Source: Lacrimispora celerecrescens
Lineage (GTDB): Bacteria > Bacillota > Clostridia > Lachnospirales > Lachnospiraceae
Length of the DNA: 64,000 nt
Reading direction: 5' to 3'
Assembly (NCBI RefSeq): GCF_000732605.1
Contig: NZ_JPME01000020.1
Span: forward strand, 124,001 to 188,000
Below, one piece after another: positions 46,778-56,672 of the stretch. Position 1 is the first letter of the stretch. Each line of letters opens with the position of its first letter. The position numbers were made by a program, and so were the translations under genes. The notes below the pieces were generated by a model. That model did not search any database, was not told where the DNA came from, and saw only the letters and a program-made list of their open reading frames with translations.

Positions 46778-47665
46778 ATGAATCCAATTAATTCAAAGCA
46801 ACTTTATTATTTTACCACAATTGCAGAAACCGGCGGCTTTACAGCCGCGGCAAAAAAGCTGGGATTATCCCAGCCACCATTAAGTAAGCAGATCCTTCTG
46901 CTGGAAGAAGAGCTTGGAGTAAAACTTTTTGAACGCGGCTCCAGGAAAACAGAACTGACGGAAGCAGGTGCCTTTCTCTATTCCCGGGCCAAAGACATCC
47001 TAACCATGATGGACTCCATTGTGGAAGAACTGGATCATTTTCCAACCGCTTCCAAGGGAATTTTAAAGCTGGGAACGATCTCTTCTTCCGGCAATCTGCT
47101 TCACGATTTTTTAAAGATATACTGCTGCACCCATCCAAAGGTACGGTTTGAGGTCACAGAAGGAAATACCTACGAGCTTCTGGAAAAGATGAAAAACGGG
47201 ATTGTGGAATGCGCGATTATTCGGACACCATTTAATGCAGAGGGCTTTGAATGTGTGTACGGAAAAGAAGAACCATTGATAGCGGTTGGAAACCCTTCCT
47301 TTTTTTCAGGCGTCCCTGAGAATAAAATCAGGCTGACAGACCTTTCAGGCAAACCTTTGATCTATTACCGCCGGTTTGATTCCATCATCTCCCTTGCCTT
47401 CCAAAACAGCGGCATCATGCCCAATGTTTTTTGCCGCAATGATGATGCCAGAACCTGTCTCCAATGGGCCAGCACAGGCCTGGGAATCGCTCTGGTACCT
47501 GAATCCATCAGCAAAATAGGGGAACACACGGACCTCGTATTCAGGGAGATCGACTCTGAGGATACTGTTACCAGAATGGCTGCCGTGTATAAAAAAAATG
47601 GCTATGTTTCAAACATAGCCAAAGAATTTGTTTCCTATTTCGGAGAGCTGATGTCCCTTTCCTAA
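46778..47665 (+). CDS. LysR family transcriptional regulator (divergent from ABC exporter)
   Basis: 295 residues. Helix-turn-helix GGFTAAAKKLGLSQPPLSKQILLLEEELG at the N-terminus and a substrate-binding-like effector domain. AGAGGAT precedes the ATG. Probably regulates the divergent exporter through the palindrome at 46721-46741. Its stop overlaps that of the convergent radical SAM gene by four bases. Confidence 0.93.
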   Translation: MNPINSKQLYYFTTIAETGGFTAAAKKLGLSQPPLSKQILLLEEELGVKLFERGSRKTELTEAGAFLYSRAKDILTMMDSIVEELDHFPTASKGILKLGTISSSGNLLHDFLKIYCCTHPKVRFEVTEGNTYELLEKMKNGIVECAIIRTPFNAEGFECVYGKEEPLIAVGNPSFFSGVPENKIRLTDLSGKPLIYYRRFDSIISLAFQNSGIMPNVFCRNDDARTCLQWASTGLGIALVPESISKIGEHTDLVFREIDSEDTVTRMAAVYKKNGYVSNIAKEFVSYFGELMSLS

Positions 47666-48552
47666 TCAAAAAGGCTTAACTGAGTTACTTCATAATTCTT
47701 CTTATAACCATGAATGATGTCTTTCATCCGGTATCGTATTTCATACCGCTCACATTCCCGGGAAAACACCTGCCATAGCTTTCTTGCTTCCGGGCTTGTA
47801 CATTCATAACTATTTCCATACCGCCTGATATATTCCGACACCAAATCCTGTTGTGGGAACAGCTCCTTTAGACGGTCAAAATACCATTCTCTTTGATTAT
47901 TGCGCAAAGTCACGCCAAAAGCCGGATAGATGAAGTTGGCTCCGGCTTCTTTGGCGGCTTTTACGATTGAAAGGATATTTTCCTCGTTATCCTCCAGAAA
48001 CGGAAGAACCGGCATCAATAATATTCCTGTAAATATTCCGTTCTTTCTTAATGCTTCGATCAGAGCCAGGCGCTCCGAGGGGCTGGATGCATGTGGCTCG
48101 ATTTTTTTCGCCAGATTGTCATCGGTTGTGGTAACCGTCACTTTACACAGAACAGGGGAATGCTCCATGATCCCTTTAAGAATATCGATATCCCGCTTAA
48201 GAAGGGCGCTTTTCGTAGCCACTGCCGCCCCAAAGCCATATGCGTCAATAAGCTCAAGGGCATGCCGTGTTAATTCAAACTTCTGCTCAAAAGGATTGTA
48301 GGGATCACTCATAGCTCCTGTCCCAACAATACCAGTTTTCACCTTACGCCTTAAATCATCCCGGATGATACGAAGGGCATCTTCCTTGACCCTCACCGAA
48401 TCAAAATGATCAATCCGGTAACAGTCTGAACGGCTGTCACAATAAATACAGCCATGACAGCACCCTTTATAGATATTCATATTATAGTCAATACCAAACC
48501 ACTGGGAGCCTTTTGTTTTGGTCACTATGGTCTTTGCAGGAATATACTCCAT
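47662..48552 (-). CDS. Radical SAM protein, spore photoproduct lyase-like (SPL family)
   Basis: 296 residues. Iron-sulfur cluster motif CCHGCIYCDSR at about residues 31-38 (CxxxCxxC) and the SAM-binding GTGAMSDPYNPFE. Related to Rv2578c-type and SPL proteins; without the full C-terminal Cys of SplB I do not call it photoproduct lyase. Substrate unknown. AAAGGAAC precedes the ATG. Confidence 0.85.
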   Translation of the reverse strand: MEYIPAKTIVTKTKGSQWFGIDYNMNIYKGCCHGCIYCDSRSDCYRIDHFDSVRVKEDALRIIRDDLRRKVKTGIVGTGAMSDPYNPFEQKFELTRHALELIDAYGFGAAVATKSALLKRDIDILKGIMEHSPVLCKVTVTTTDDNLAKKIEPHASSPSERLALIEALRKNGIFTGILLMPVLPFLEDNEENILSIVKAAKEAGANFIYPAFGVTLRNNQREWYFDRLKELFPQQDLVSEYIRRYGNSYECTSPEARKLWQVFSRECERYEIRYRMKDIIHGYKKNYEVTQLSLFD

Positions 48553-48733
48553 TCGTTTACGTTCCTTTCTACATTGCCAGCCTACTATTCGTTGGTTTTA
48601 TTTTATGATTTATGGCTGGATCTGTCAATCATGTACGGATTTTTGCCTATCGGCAGAATGCCTTGATATTTTTTTTGTTCCATGATAATATGCTAATACC
48701 AGCGAAGAAATTATGGCAGGAAAAGGAGATATT

Positions 48734-49570
48734 ATGATTCGATTTTTATTGCGCTGTAAACAAATCTATGACAAATACAGCAGGGATGAAATGACTGTAT
48801 ATGCAGCCCAAGCCTCCTTCTTCACCATTTTAGCTGCATTTCCCTTTATGATGCTTTTACTGGCATTGATACAGCTCATCCCATCCATTACGAAAGCCAA
48901 TTTGCTTCAGCTAATGATTACGATCATCCCAAGTACACTGGAAATGAACAGCTTAATCGTATCTGTTATCGATGACCTTTATACGAATTCTCCGATCGCT
49001 GTCCTTTCTGCGACCGCAGTAGCTGCCATATGGTCCGCTTCCAAAGGGATGCTAAGCATTGAGCGGGGCTTAAACCGAGTCTTTGGCCAGGAGAAAAAGA
49101 GAAACTATATTGTAACCCGGATTATCTGCGCCGGTTATACCATCATCTTTATGATTATCTGTCTCCTGACTCTTGTTCTGCTGGTTCTTGGAGGCACCAT
49201 CCAAAGCTTTATGAACCACCACTTTCCGCTGTTGGCCGAGATCACCCAGTATGTTCTTACGTTTCGTACCATGCTTGTTTTCATGTTGACGATCTGCTTT
49301 GCCGTTCTTTATACTTATGTTCCGGAAAAAAAGCAGCATTTTTTCAGCCAGCTGCCCGGAGCCGTCTTTTGTACCTTGGGATGGATCGCTTCTTCTTTTG
49401 CGTTTTCCATTTATTTTAATAATTTCGGCAATTACTCGGTCATGTACGGAAGCCTTACAGCCATTGTGCTGCTAATGCTTTGGATTTATGCCTGTGTCTG
49501 CATCCTGTTTTATGGTGCTGAAATCAATTACTATTATTCCATAAACTGGAGGGAGCGTACGCGCTCTTAA
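48734..49570 (+). CDS. YihY/virulence factor BrkB family membrane protein
   Basis: About 278 residues from ATG 48734 (MIRFLLRCKQIYD), with AAGGAG five bases upstream. Six hydrophobic helices with family motifs QASFFTILAAFPFMMLL, WSASKGMLSIERGLNRVFG and GSLTAIVLLMLWIY. Long miscalled RNase BN; now regarded as a membrane protein of unknown transport role. Followed by a terminator. Confidence 0.92.
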   Translation: MIRFLLRCKQIYDKYSRDEMTVYAAQASFFTILAAFPFMMLLLALIQLIPSITKANLLQLMITIIPSTLEMNSLIVSVIDDLYTNSPIAVLSATAVAAIWSASKGMLSIERGLNRVFGQEKKRNYIVTRIICAGYTIIFMIICLLTLVLLVLGGTIQSFMNHHFPLLAEITQYVLTFRTMLVFMLTICFAVLYTYVPEKKQHFFSQLPGAVFCTLGWIASSFAFSIYFNNFGNYSVMYGSLTAIVLLMLWIYACVCILFYGAEINYYYSINWRERTRS

Positions 49571-49573
49571 TCA

Positions 49574-49610
49574 AAAACCAGGGCTTGCAAAAAAGGCAGC
49601 CCTGGTTTTT
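49574..49610. terminator. Bidirectional terminator between YihY and cysK genes
   Basis: AAAACCAGGGC pairs with GCCCTGGTTTTT through an A/G-rich loop. Confidence 0.85.
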
Positions 49611-49629
49611 CATATTTACAGTTTTATTA

Positions 49630-50559
49630 TTAGGTGAACAAAGGAGTGGATAAGTATCTGTCCCCAGTATCGGGAAGAATGACTACAATCCTTTTTCCGG
49701 CATATTCCGGACGTTTTGCCACTTCCCTGGCTGCCCATACGGCTGCAGAGGAGGAAATTCCCACTAAAATTCCTTCTGTTTGAGCGATTTCCTTACCCGT
49801 CTCATATGCATCTCCATTTTCCACCGGTATGATTTCATCGTAAACATCTGTATTTAAGATCGATGGGACAAATCCGGCTCCGATTCCCTGAATTCCATGA
49901 GGGCCGGGTTTTCCCCCGGAAAGAACCGGTGAAGCGGCAGGTTCTACTGCTATCACCTTTATCTCAGGATTTTTACTCTTTAAATATTCTCCTGCTCCGG
50001 TAATGGTACCTCCGGTTCCCACACCAGCAATAAGAACATCGATCTTTCCATCCGTATCTTCCCATATTTCCGGGCCCGTTGTTTCATAGTGAGCCTTGGA
50101 ATTGGACGGATTATCAAACTGGCCCAGAATAATGGAGCCGGCTATCTCTGTTTGCATCTCTTTGGCTTTTGCAATGGCGCCAGACATCCCCTTTGATCCT
50201 TCTGTTAATACAATTTCCGCTCCATAGGCCTTTAAAAGATTACGCCGTTCCACACTCATAGTCTCCGGCATGGTGAGAATAGCCCGGTACCCTCTCATCG
50301 CTGCGATACTCGCAATACCGATTCCCGTATTGCCGGAAGTCGGTTCGATGATTGTGGCGCCAGACTTTAAAATGCCGGACTTTTCTGCATCCTGAATCAT
50401 ATAGAGAGCCGCCCGGTCCTTAACACTTCCTGCCGGATTAAAATATTCCAGCTTTGCTATAATGGCAGCCGCCGCATGGTGCTTTTTTCCATAATTAGCC
50501 AATTCCACCAGTGGTGTATGGCCGATCAGTTCTGATGCGCTTTTCTTGATATTTTCCAT
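49630..50559 (-). CDS. cysK: Cysteine synthase (O-acetylserine sulfhydrylase)
   Basis: About 309 residues from ATG 50559 ([18 protein letters not shown]) with AGAGGA six bases upstream. PLP lysine in [11 protein letters not shown], substrate loop PTSGNTGIG, phosphate site [10 protein letters not shown]. Makes cysteine from O-acetylserine and sulfide. The frame is open further back and overlaps the stop of the upstream peptidase gene, suggesting coupling. Confidence 0.95.
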   Translation of the reverse strand: MENIKKSASELIGHTPLVELANYGKKHHAAAAIIAKLEYFNPAGSVKDRAALYMIQDAEKSGILKSGATIIEPTSGNTGIGIASIAAMRGYRAILTMPETMSVERRNLLKAYGAEIVLTEGSKGMSGAIAKAKEMQTEIAGSIILGQFDNPSNSKAHYETTGPEIWEDTDGKIDVLIAGVGTGGTITGAGEYLKSKNPEIKVIAVEPAASPVLSGGKPGPHGIQGIGAGFVPSILNTDVYDEIIPVENGDAYETGKEIAQTEGILVGISSSAAVWAAREVAKRPEYAGKRIVVILPDTGDRYLSTPLFT

Positions 50560-50585
50560 ATTCATCCTCTTTTCAACTGCGAAAT

Positions 50586-52082
50586 TCATGACAGCTCATA
50601 CAGGCTGCAATACTTTTCCTTCACATACCGAATGAAATAATCCGGGGTAAAATCTTCTCCCGTCGTATCTTTTAATATTTCACGGCTGGTTTTCAGCTTT
50701 CCAAACTTATGGATATGTTCCCGTAAATAATCTCTTATCACATCAAGCTTCCCATTTACAAGCAGCTCGTCAAAATCCATTTCTTTTCTCATATGGTAGT
50801 ATAGCTGCGCACCAAAAGCATTTCCCAGAGCATAGGACGGGAAATAACCGATCAGCCCCTGAGACCAGTGGATATCCTGCAGAATTCCCTCCGATGGATT
50901 TTCCGGGCGCACTCCAAGGTATTCCTCATATTTATCCGCCCAGATTTCCGGCAGCTTCTTTAAGTCCACATCTTCTTCCATAATCATTTTCTCAATTTCA
51001 TAACGGATCATAATATGAAGATTATAGGTAAGTTCATCAGCCTCTGTCCGGATAAAGCTTGGCTCTACCTTATTAACTGCATCCATAAACTGTTCTATGG
51101 AAATTTCATTTAATTTATCAGGATAAAGTTCCTGAAGCTTTTCATAAAGAGGGGTCCAGAAAGCCTGGCTGCGGCCGATAATATTCTCAAAAAATCTGGA
51201 CTGGGATTCATGCATTCCCATAGATGTCCCCTGCCCCACCGGTGTCTGGGTGATCTCATCACTGATACCCAGTTCATAAATACCGTGACCAGCTTCATGG
51301 ATCACGGAGAACATGGCGTTATCCATCTTATCCCGATAACTGGTAGTAATTCTCACATCGTGATTATGGAGATTGGTCGTAAACGGATGGGCGCTTTCTG
51401 CAAGCACACCCTTTGTAAAATCAAAACCAACATATTCGGCAAGATAGTGTGCCATTTCTCTTTGTTTTTCCTCAGGATAGCCGCCTGATAAAAAGGAATC
51501 ATCAATGGTTTTTCCATTCTCCTTTATGTCTTTTAAAAGGGGAACAATTTCTTCTTTGAGCCGGCTGAAGAACTCATCCAAAAGCTCCATATTAAATCCT
51601 TTTTCAAACTCATCCAATATAACATCATAAAGCTTCTGACCTTCCTTTTTCCGGTAAGAAGCAAACTTCTTTTTAAATCCAATTACTTTTTCAAGAGTTG
51701 GTGCAAAGGAATCAAAATCTTCTTCTTTTTTTGCCTTTGACCAGATTCTGGCCGCTTCGGCTATGAGCTGGGCATTCTCCCGGTACTCATTTGACGGAAT
51801 GCAAACCAGTTCTTCTCTGGCCTCCTTCGCTCCCTTAACAATGGCTCGCTCCACATCGGACAGGCTGTCATCTTCCTCACAGTCGGCAATGGCCTTTCCC
51901 ATCTCTTCCCCTGTCATAACCCTGTAATATTCCTCAGAGAGCGCACCGATTACCCTTGAAGTGTAGGAACCGGCACCTTCCGGTGCAAGAGTTTCATTAT
52001 CCCATTCAAAAAGGACAAGGGAAGTTTGAAGTGCCATCGTCTTTTCCAGTAAAGAGGACAAAATTTCATAAGATTTGCTCAT
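50586..52082 (-). CDS. M32 family carboxypeptidase (Taq-type)
   Basis: About 498 residues from ATG 52082 ([14 protein letters not shown]), with AAAGGAG upstream; the frame open to 52124 passes through the leader. Zinc motif [11 protein letters not shown] (HExxH) plus a downstream glutamate region [14 protein letters not shown]. Cytoplasmic metallocarboxypeptidase releasing C-terminal residues from peptides. Co-oriented with cysK. Confidence 0.95.
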   Translation of the reverse strand: MSKSYEILSSLLEKTMALQTSLVLFEWDNETLAPEGAGSYTSRVIGALSEEYYRVMTGEEMGKAIADCEEDDSLSDVERAIVKGAKEAREELVCIPSNEYRENAQLIAEAARIWSKAKKEEDFDSFAPTLEKVIGFKKKFASYRKKEGQKLYDVILDEFEKGFNMELLDEFFSRLKEEIVPLLKDIKENGKTIDDSFLSGGYPEEKQREMAHYLAEYVGFDFTKGVLAESAHPFTTNLHNHDVRITTSYRDKMDNAMFSVIHEAGHGIYELGISDEITQTPVGQGTSMGMHESQSRFFENIIGRSQAFWTPLYEKLQELYPDKLNEISIEQFMDAVNKVEPSFIRTEADELTYNLHIMIRYEIEKMIMEEDVDLKKLPEIWADKYEEYLGVRPENPSEGILQDIHWSQGLIGYFPSYALGNAFGAQLYYHMRKEMDFDELLVNGKLDVIRDYLREHIHKFGKLKTSREILKDTTGEDFTPDYFIRYVKEKYCSLYELS

Positions 52083-52094
52083 AATCTGTTTCTC

Positions 52095-52126
52095 CTTTAT
52101 TTCAATAAGTAATGAGCCAGGCACAG
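52095..52126 (-). repeat. 32-base leader element shared with 3344-3375
   Basis: Ungapped match of 26/32 to the region before the ABC operon start; both contain AATGAGCCAGG and lie just upstream of a minus-strand ribosome binding site. Confidence 0.55.
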
Positions 52127-52205
52127 AACTGCTGTATATGACTCAAAATCAGGGACGCTCTGTATGAGTGTCCCCAGGCGGGATGAAAAAATACTTTTTA
52201 AACGA

Positions 52206-53282
52206 TCATTTTCCAGTGCCAAAAATGGAAGCTTCTTTTATATCAAGGGATTTAAGCCATATTCTGACTTTTTCCTCCTGATATGCTTTTGCTGAAAAAT
52301 CCTCAAGTTCCATATCAATAGGTATATCCGTTTTCATAGTCGCCAGAGTTTTAGAAAGCAGGGCTGCCTTTTCCCCGCACAATTCCTCCTCACTGGTCTT
52401 TGTCATTGCTTTATAAGGAGAACGGGTAATTCCCAATTCATTTTTCCAGAAATCCTGGAGTGCTTTTAAACTCTTTTTATCAGACTCGGCTTCGTGAATG
52501 GAACGATATATCTCTTCCACAGTTCCATATTCCCGAAGAAGCGGCGAAGCCGCACTGCTGACTCCCTTAACTCCAGGGATATTATCAGAAGGATCTCCCT
52601 GGATTCCCTTTAAATCTGCAATCTGTTCCGGCCGGACACCCTCTTCATTCAACACCGTATCAGAGGTATATTCAAAAACCTTTTCAGGAAGGTTGATCTC
52701 ATCTTTCTTCACTCCATAAAAAGAATAATATTTTTTATACAGCTCGTCCGCTTTCTCCTGCCGTGACTGAACCATCCACGCCCGGACATTGTATTCATCG
52801 TTTACCAGCTGGAGATAATCGTGGTCCTTAGTCAGAAGAATCATAGAAATCTCTTCCCGGAATTTCATGACCAGGCTTCCTGCATAATCATCCGCTTCAT
52901 ACTGTTCACTTAAAAGAACTTGAAATCCCACGTCTTTTAAGATCTTTTCCATCAGGACAAACTGACTTTTTAATGGCTCCGGAGTCACTCCCCGGGTTCC
53001 CTTATAATCCGGGTACAGTTCTCTTCGAAATGTATCCCTGGTTTTGTCAAATACAAAGGCGATATGATCCGGCTGCTGCTTTTTCATCAGAGAGACCACC
53101 ATCTTAAGCATACCAAAGATTGCATTGGTATAAGTGCCGTCCTTTGCATGGAGGATCTTATCATAATGCTTCTGCTTTTCCTCCTCTGACTTTGCAAACA
53201 TGATTTCCCTTGGTAAAACCGCGTAATAACAGGTCGACAGCATAGAGGAACCGTCAACAACTACAAATTTTCTTTCAGACAT
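52206..53282 (-). CDS. 5'-3' exonuclease (PolA N-terminal-like, PIN and H3TH)
   Basis: About 358 residues from ATG 53282 (MSERKFVVVDGSSMLS), with GGAG seven bases upstream. Metal-site acidic motifs in VFDKTRDTFRRELYPDYKGTR, YEADDYAGSL and LLTKDHDYLQL; the helix-hairpin-helix is DLKGIQGDPSDNIPGVKGV. A stand-alone flap/5' exonuclease separate from DNA polymerase I; likely role in Okazaki fragment processing or repair. Confidence 0.92.
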   Translation of the reverse strand: MSERKFVVVDGSSMLSTCYYAVLPREIMFAKSEEEKQKHYDKILHAKDGTYTNAIFGMLKMVVSLMKKQQPDHIAFVFDKTRDTFRRELYPDYKGTRGVTPEPLKSQFVLMEKILKDVGFQVLLSEQYEADDYAGSLVMKFREEISMILLTKDHDYLQLVNDEYNVRAWMVQSRQEKADELYKKYYSFYGVKKDEINLPEKVFEYTSDTVLNEEGVRPEQIADLKGIQGDPSDNIPGVKGVSSAASPLLREYGTVEEIYRSIHEAESDKKSLKALQDFWKNELGITRSPYKAMTKTSEEELCGEKAALLSKTLATMKTDIPIDMELEDFSAKAYQEEKVRIWLKSLDIKEASIFGTGK

Positions 53283-53314
53283 GTATTTCTCCATTTCTTC
53301 AAATCTTAGCAAAA

Positions 53315-53548
53315 TCAGGTAAAATAATTCTGCAATTCTGTTTCATTTTTTGCTCCCAGGCGTTTCATAACTTCTTTCCGCTCCTGGCCAGATAATCCCT
53401 TCCACAGTTTTTGGACGCGAGGGTCCCCAAAACCGACGTATGGTACTCCATTCCGCTCGCATTCATAGGATGACAAGTAGTGATTGAGAGCACTCCATTC
53501 CACATAAAACGAATTAATGCTGCGGCTTAAAGAGCTTACTTTTACCAT
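53315..53548 (-). CDS. Small uncharacterised protein
   Basis: 77 residues from ATG 53548 (MVKVSSLSRSINSFYVEW) with GGGAGGAAGG upstream. Soluble, no Cys pair motif, a central GVPYVGFGDPRVQKLWKGL and a charged C-terminal helix. It lies 33 bases before the exonuclease gene, probably co-transcribed. I do not recognise the family. Confidence 0.75.
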   Translation of the reverse strand: MVKVSSLSRSINSFYVEWSALNHYLSSYECERNGVPYVGFGDPRVQKLWKGLSGQERKEVMKRLGAKNETELQNYFT

Positions 53549-53741
53549 GATCCTTCCTCCCTGATAAATATGTGCTATCCCGATCAGATATTCCATTCCA
53601 TTATACTCTGAATTTCCAGTTATTCATAGTACAATCATTATTTTTTAAAATATAATTTTCCTCAAAAGACGTTGAACTATGTAGCAATAGGCTATATAAT
53701 ACAGATATCAAGAATAAAAAAAGGGAAGGTACTATCAGAAA

Positions 53742-54563
53742 ATGGAAAAAGAGATCAGATGTCCGTATATTTTATTTAAAATTGCCGGTTCCCTCTATTG
53801 CATCAACAGTAAATACATATCAACCATTGTACAGCTGCCCGACTACAGCGCAATACCGGCCGCCCCGGCCAATGTAACCGGTATGTTCAAATACCGGAAT
53901 GAAGTCATACAAATGCTTGACTTACGGGTCACCTTTGGACTAAAATCCATCTCCGATGAGTGCAAGGATTTTGAAGATATGATTGATGCCAGAAAACAGG
54001 ACCATATTAATTGGGTAAAGGAATTGGAGCGTTTTATTGATGAAGGCGGATCCTTCAGCCTGGCAAAAGATCCTCATCAGTGCGCTTTGGGAAAGTGGTA
54101 TGATAATTTTAAAACTGACAACCATACCATTACCAGTCATCTCCGCAAAATAGAGGAACCTCATAGAAGACTTCATCTGGCTGCCGATGAAGCAGACCGT
54201 TGTAAAAAAGACTGTGAAAACTGCCAGAAAGAGGAATGTCTCCTTAAGATTTTAAAACGGGTAAAAGAGGAATCCATGCCAACCATACTCCACCTTTTAG
54301 ACCAGACAAAAGATTTATTCCGTTCAACGATTTATAAAGAGATGGTTCTTATACTGGATGGCATCAGATGGGGAATTGTGGTTGACGAGATCGTTTCCGT
54401 AGAAGAACTGGAAGCGATTGCAAGCAGGGACCAGGATCCCATGGTAAGTCATTGCTCCTATATTAATCAGGTAATGGAAAGTCCCAGAAACGAAGGTCTT
54501 ATCTTCGAGCTGAACACAACGTCCTTAACAACCAAATTAAAAGAACTGGAAGCTGCTTATTAA
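53742..54563 (+). CDS. CheW-like protein interrupted by a CZB zinc-binding domain
   Basis: 273 residues. Residues about 8-68 are the first half of a CheW fold (LFKIAGSLYCINSKYISTIV ... QMLDLRVTFGL), and 195-265 the second half (YKEMVLILDGIRWGIVVDEIVSVEEL). Between them lies a CZB domain with the zinc ligands His88 (DHINW), Cys114 (CALGKWY), His141 and His145, plus a Cys cluster CKKDCENCQKEEC at 154-166. CZB domains sense zinc or hypochlorous acid; CheW couples receptors to CheA. No other chemotaxis gene is nearby. Confidence 0.85.
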   Translation: MEKEIRCPYILFKIAGSLYCINSKYISTIVQLPDYSAIPAAPANVTGMFKYRNEVIQMLDLRVTFGLKSISDECKDFEDMIDARKQDHINWVKELERFIDEGGSFSLAKDPHQCALGKWYDNFKTDNHTITSHLRKIEEPHRRLHLAADEADRCKKDCENCQKEECLLKILKRVKEESMPTILHLLDQTKDLFRSTIYKEMVLILDGIRWGIVVDEIVSVEELEAIASRDQDPMVSHCSYINQVMESPRNEGLIFELNTTSLTTKLKELEAAY

Positions 54564-54583
54564 AGCATGTCTTCCATATGAAA

Positions 54584-54620
54584 AGAGCCGGAAAAGTTGC
54601 TGCTAAACTTTTCCAGCTCT
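54584..54620. terminator. Hairpin between CheW-CZB and Nudix genes
   Basis: AGAGCCGGAAAAGTT pairs with AACTTTTCCAGCTCT, with one bulge. The better T run is on the minus strand, so it may end the Nudix transcript. Confidence 0.7.
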
Positions 54621-54657
54621 CCCATTGAAAGCCCAGGTGGTTCCCTGGACTCACCTT

Positions 54658-55110
54658 TCAGAAATACTTCTTATTACCCCACAAATTACTCTTCTTTAAA
54701 TCCAGATATTCATTGTAGGCCTTTTCCAATATTTGTTTTTCATTGGAAAACTTCAGAAGATGATACGCTTCATGGAACTTGTAATATCCTGAATCAATAA
54801 AATATTCTTCCCGCTGTGGTTTACTGTAATAGCTGTCGGCCATCATTAGATACCAGTGCACGTCCTTCTCCACCATATCCTGAGGCGTGTTAAAAGAGTA
54901 CTGGCTCTTACCAATGTATTTGATTATGGACGCACTTACGCCTGTCTCTTCCTTCACTTCCCGGAGAGCCGTCTCTTTATACTCTTCACCCGCTTCTACT
55001 GTTCCCTTTGGCAAAACCCAACCTTCATACTTATTTTTGTAATTCTTATATAAAACCAGAATTTTACCTCGAAAAATAACCACACCGCCACAACTCGTTG
55101 CTTCTATCAT
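54658..55110 (-). CDS. Nudix hydrolase
   Basis: About 150 residues from ATG 55110 (MIEATSCGGVVIFRGK), with TGGAGGAA upstream; the frame is open to 55239 without a good site. Nudix box GTVEAGEEYKETALREVKEETGV is complete. Probably Ap4A or NDP-X hydrolase; exact substrate unknown. At the end of the ruvA-to-pbp run, after a gap of about 140 bases. Confidence 0.9.
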   Translation of the reverse strand: MIEATSCGGVVIFRGKILVLYKNYKNKYEGWVLPKGTVEAGEEYKETALREVKEETGVSASIIKYIGKSQYSFNTPQDMVEKDVHWYLMMADSYYSKPQREEYFIDSGYYKFHEAYHLLKFSNEKQILEKAYNEYLDLKKSNLWGNKKYF

Positions 55111-55247
55111 TGCAATTCCTCCAGAGTGAAACCGTGACTTCCTTGGGAAGCCCGGTTTTGGTGTGTCACACAGACTGGCTCTAGTATACCTCTTTTTAGA
55201 CTCATATGCAAGTGCGTAATTATTGTAAACAACTATCAATCTTTTTA

Positions 55248-56672
55248 TTATTTGGAAAAATATAAATCAAAAAGTGCTCTGGCTATTGGAGCTGCTGCCT
55301 GCCCGCCTGAGCCGGCCTCCTCTGCAATTACACTGATAACGACTCTCGGATGCTCTGCCGGAGCAAATCCTACAAACCATGCATGAGTTTCCTTGCCCTT
55401 TTCAAACTCCGCGGAACCGGTCTTTCCGGCTACCGTATAGGCATCGGTCCTAAGAGCAGACCCTGTCCCCTCTGTTACAACATCCCCCATGAACTCGGTT
55501 AATTCAGAAGCTTCCACGGCAGTCATAAGACTCATATAGGACTGAGGCATAAATTTCTTAATGACATCTCCCCCTGCGTTTTCCACCCGGTCAATCAAAT
55601 AAGGCTTCATAAGCGTTCCGCCGTTGGCAATGGCTGCAGCGATCATGGCATTGTGAATGGGTGTGATCTGAGTCTGCCCCTGGCCAATGGAAGTCTGAAG
55701 GATCTGCCATGTATCGGCGCCTGCTCCCATGGTATAGGAGCTTTTGCTGCTGGCAATGGGCAAAGCCAGATCCGTATTAAACAGAAGCTGGTCCGCAGTA
55801 TTCTTTAATCCATTTAAGTCCAGCAATAAACCAAGGTTGGAGAAAGCTCCGTTGCAGGAATTTGCAAATGCCTGTTCCAGGTTTTGATGCCCATGGACTG
55901 TCTCATGGTAACACCGGATGGTATAGTCCCCATTATGATAAATCCCTTTGCAGTCAAAGGTATAATCCTTATAATTGGACGGATTTTCCCTTATATATTC
56001 TAATGCCGTAACAATCTTAAACGTGGACCCCGGAGGGTAAAGTCCCTGAGTAGCACGGTTTAATAGCTGTCCCGAAGTGTTCTCCTCCGCCACCAGATGA
56101 CTCCAGTCTTCAGCCAGAGTATTGGGGTTGTAATCCGGCTTGGATACCATGGCAAGAATCTTTCCGGTATCCGGCTCCATCACTACCACCGCCCCTTTTC
56201 GCTTACCTAAGGCATCATAAGCCGTCTTCTGAAGATCCACATCTAAAGTGGAGACAACACTGTCTCCCTGATTCTTCTGGCCAGACAGCTCATTTACCAC
56301 CTGCTCCACAAGATTTACGTGGCTTGTCAGGAGATAGAAATTAGCCAGGGCTTCCAGACCGGTCTTTCCATTGGTGGAATATCCCACCGCATGGGCAAAC
56401 AGGGAGTCATAGGGATAAACCCTTGTTTCCTTTCCCTCTCCGTCCACCTCTGTCCTGGCAATGACCCTGCCGTCATTGCTGTAGATTTCTCCACGTACCA
56501 CCCGGTCGGCAAAACTGTCAAGTCTGGCATTATAGGAATTATTGATCACACTATCGCTTTTTACAAGCAGAAAGTAGCTAAAATAAGCCGCAAGCCCTAC
56601 AAAAAGTAGTACGACTCCATAGGTAAGTATCAGAATATGGTGATTTGCTTTTGGATTCGGGTTACCCTTCAT
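55248..56672 (-). CDS. Class B penicillin-binding protein (transpeptidase)
   Basis: About 474 residues from ATG 56672 (MKGNPNPKANHH), which has AGAGGAAG upstream and overlaps the FtsW-type stop; the frame opens earlier. One N-terminal membrane helix (about 12-35), then a dimerisation region and the transpeptidase domain: SxxK as GSTFK, SxN as SCNGAF, KTG as AGKTGSAEF. Partner of the SEDS protein upstream; cross-links peptidoglycan. Division, elongation or spore role cannot be separated here. Confidence 0.93.
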   Translation of the reverse strand: MKGNPNPKANHHILILTYGVVLLFVGLAAYFSYFLLVKSDSVINNSYNARLDSFADRVVRGEIYSNDGRVIARTEVDGEGKETRVYPYDSLFAHAVGYSTNGKTGLEALANFYLLTSHVNLVEQVVNELSGQKNQGDSVVSTLDVDLQKTAYDALGKRKGAVVVMEPDTGKILAMVSKPDYNPNTLAEDWSHLVAEENTSGQLLNRATQGLYPPGSTFKIVTALEYIRENPSNYKDYTFDCKGIYHNGDYTIRCYHETVHGHQNLEQAFANSCNGAFSNLGLLLDLNGLKNTADQLLFNTDLALPIASSKSSYTMGAGADTWQILQTSIGQGQTQITPIHNAMIAAAIANGGTLMKPYLIDRVENAGGDVIKKFMPQSYMSLMTAVEASELTEFMGDVVTEGTGSALRTDAYTVAGKTGSAEFEKGKETHAWFVGFAPAEHPRVVISVIAEEAGSGGQAAAPIARALFDLYFSK

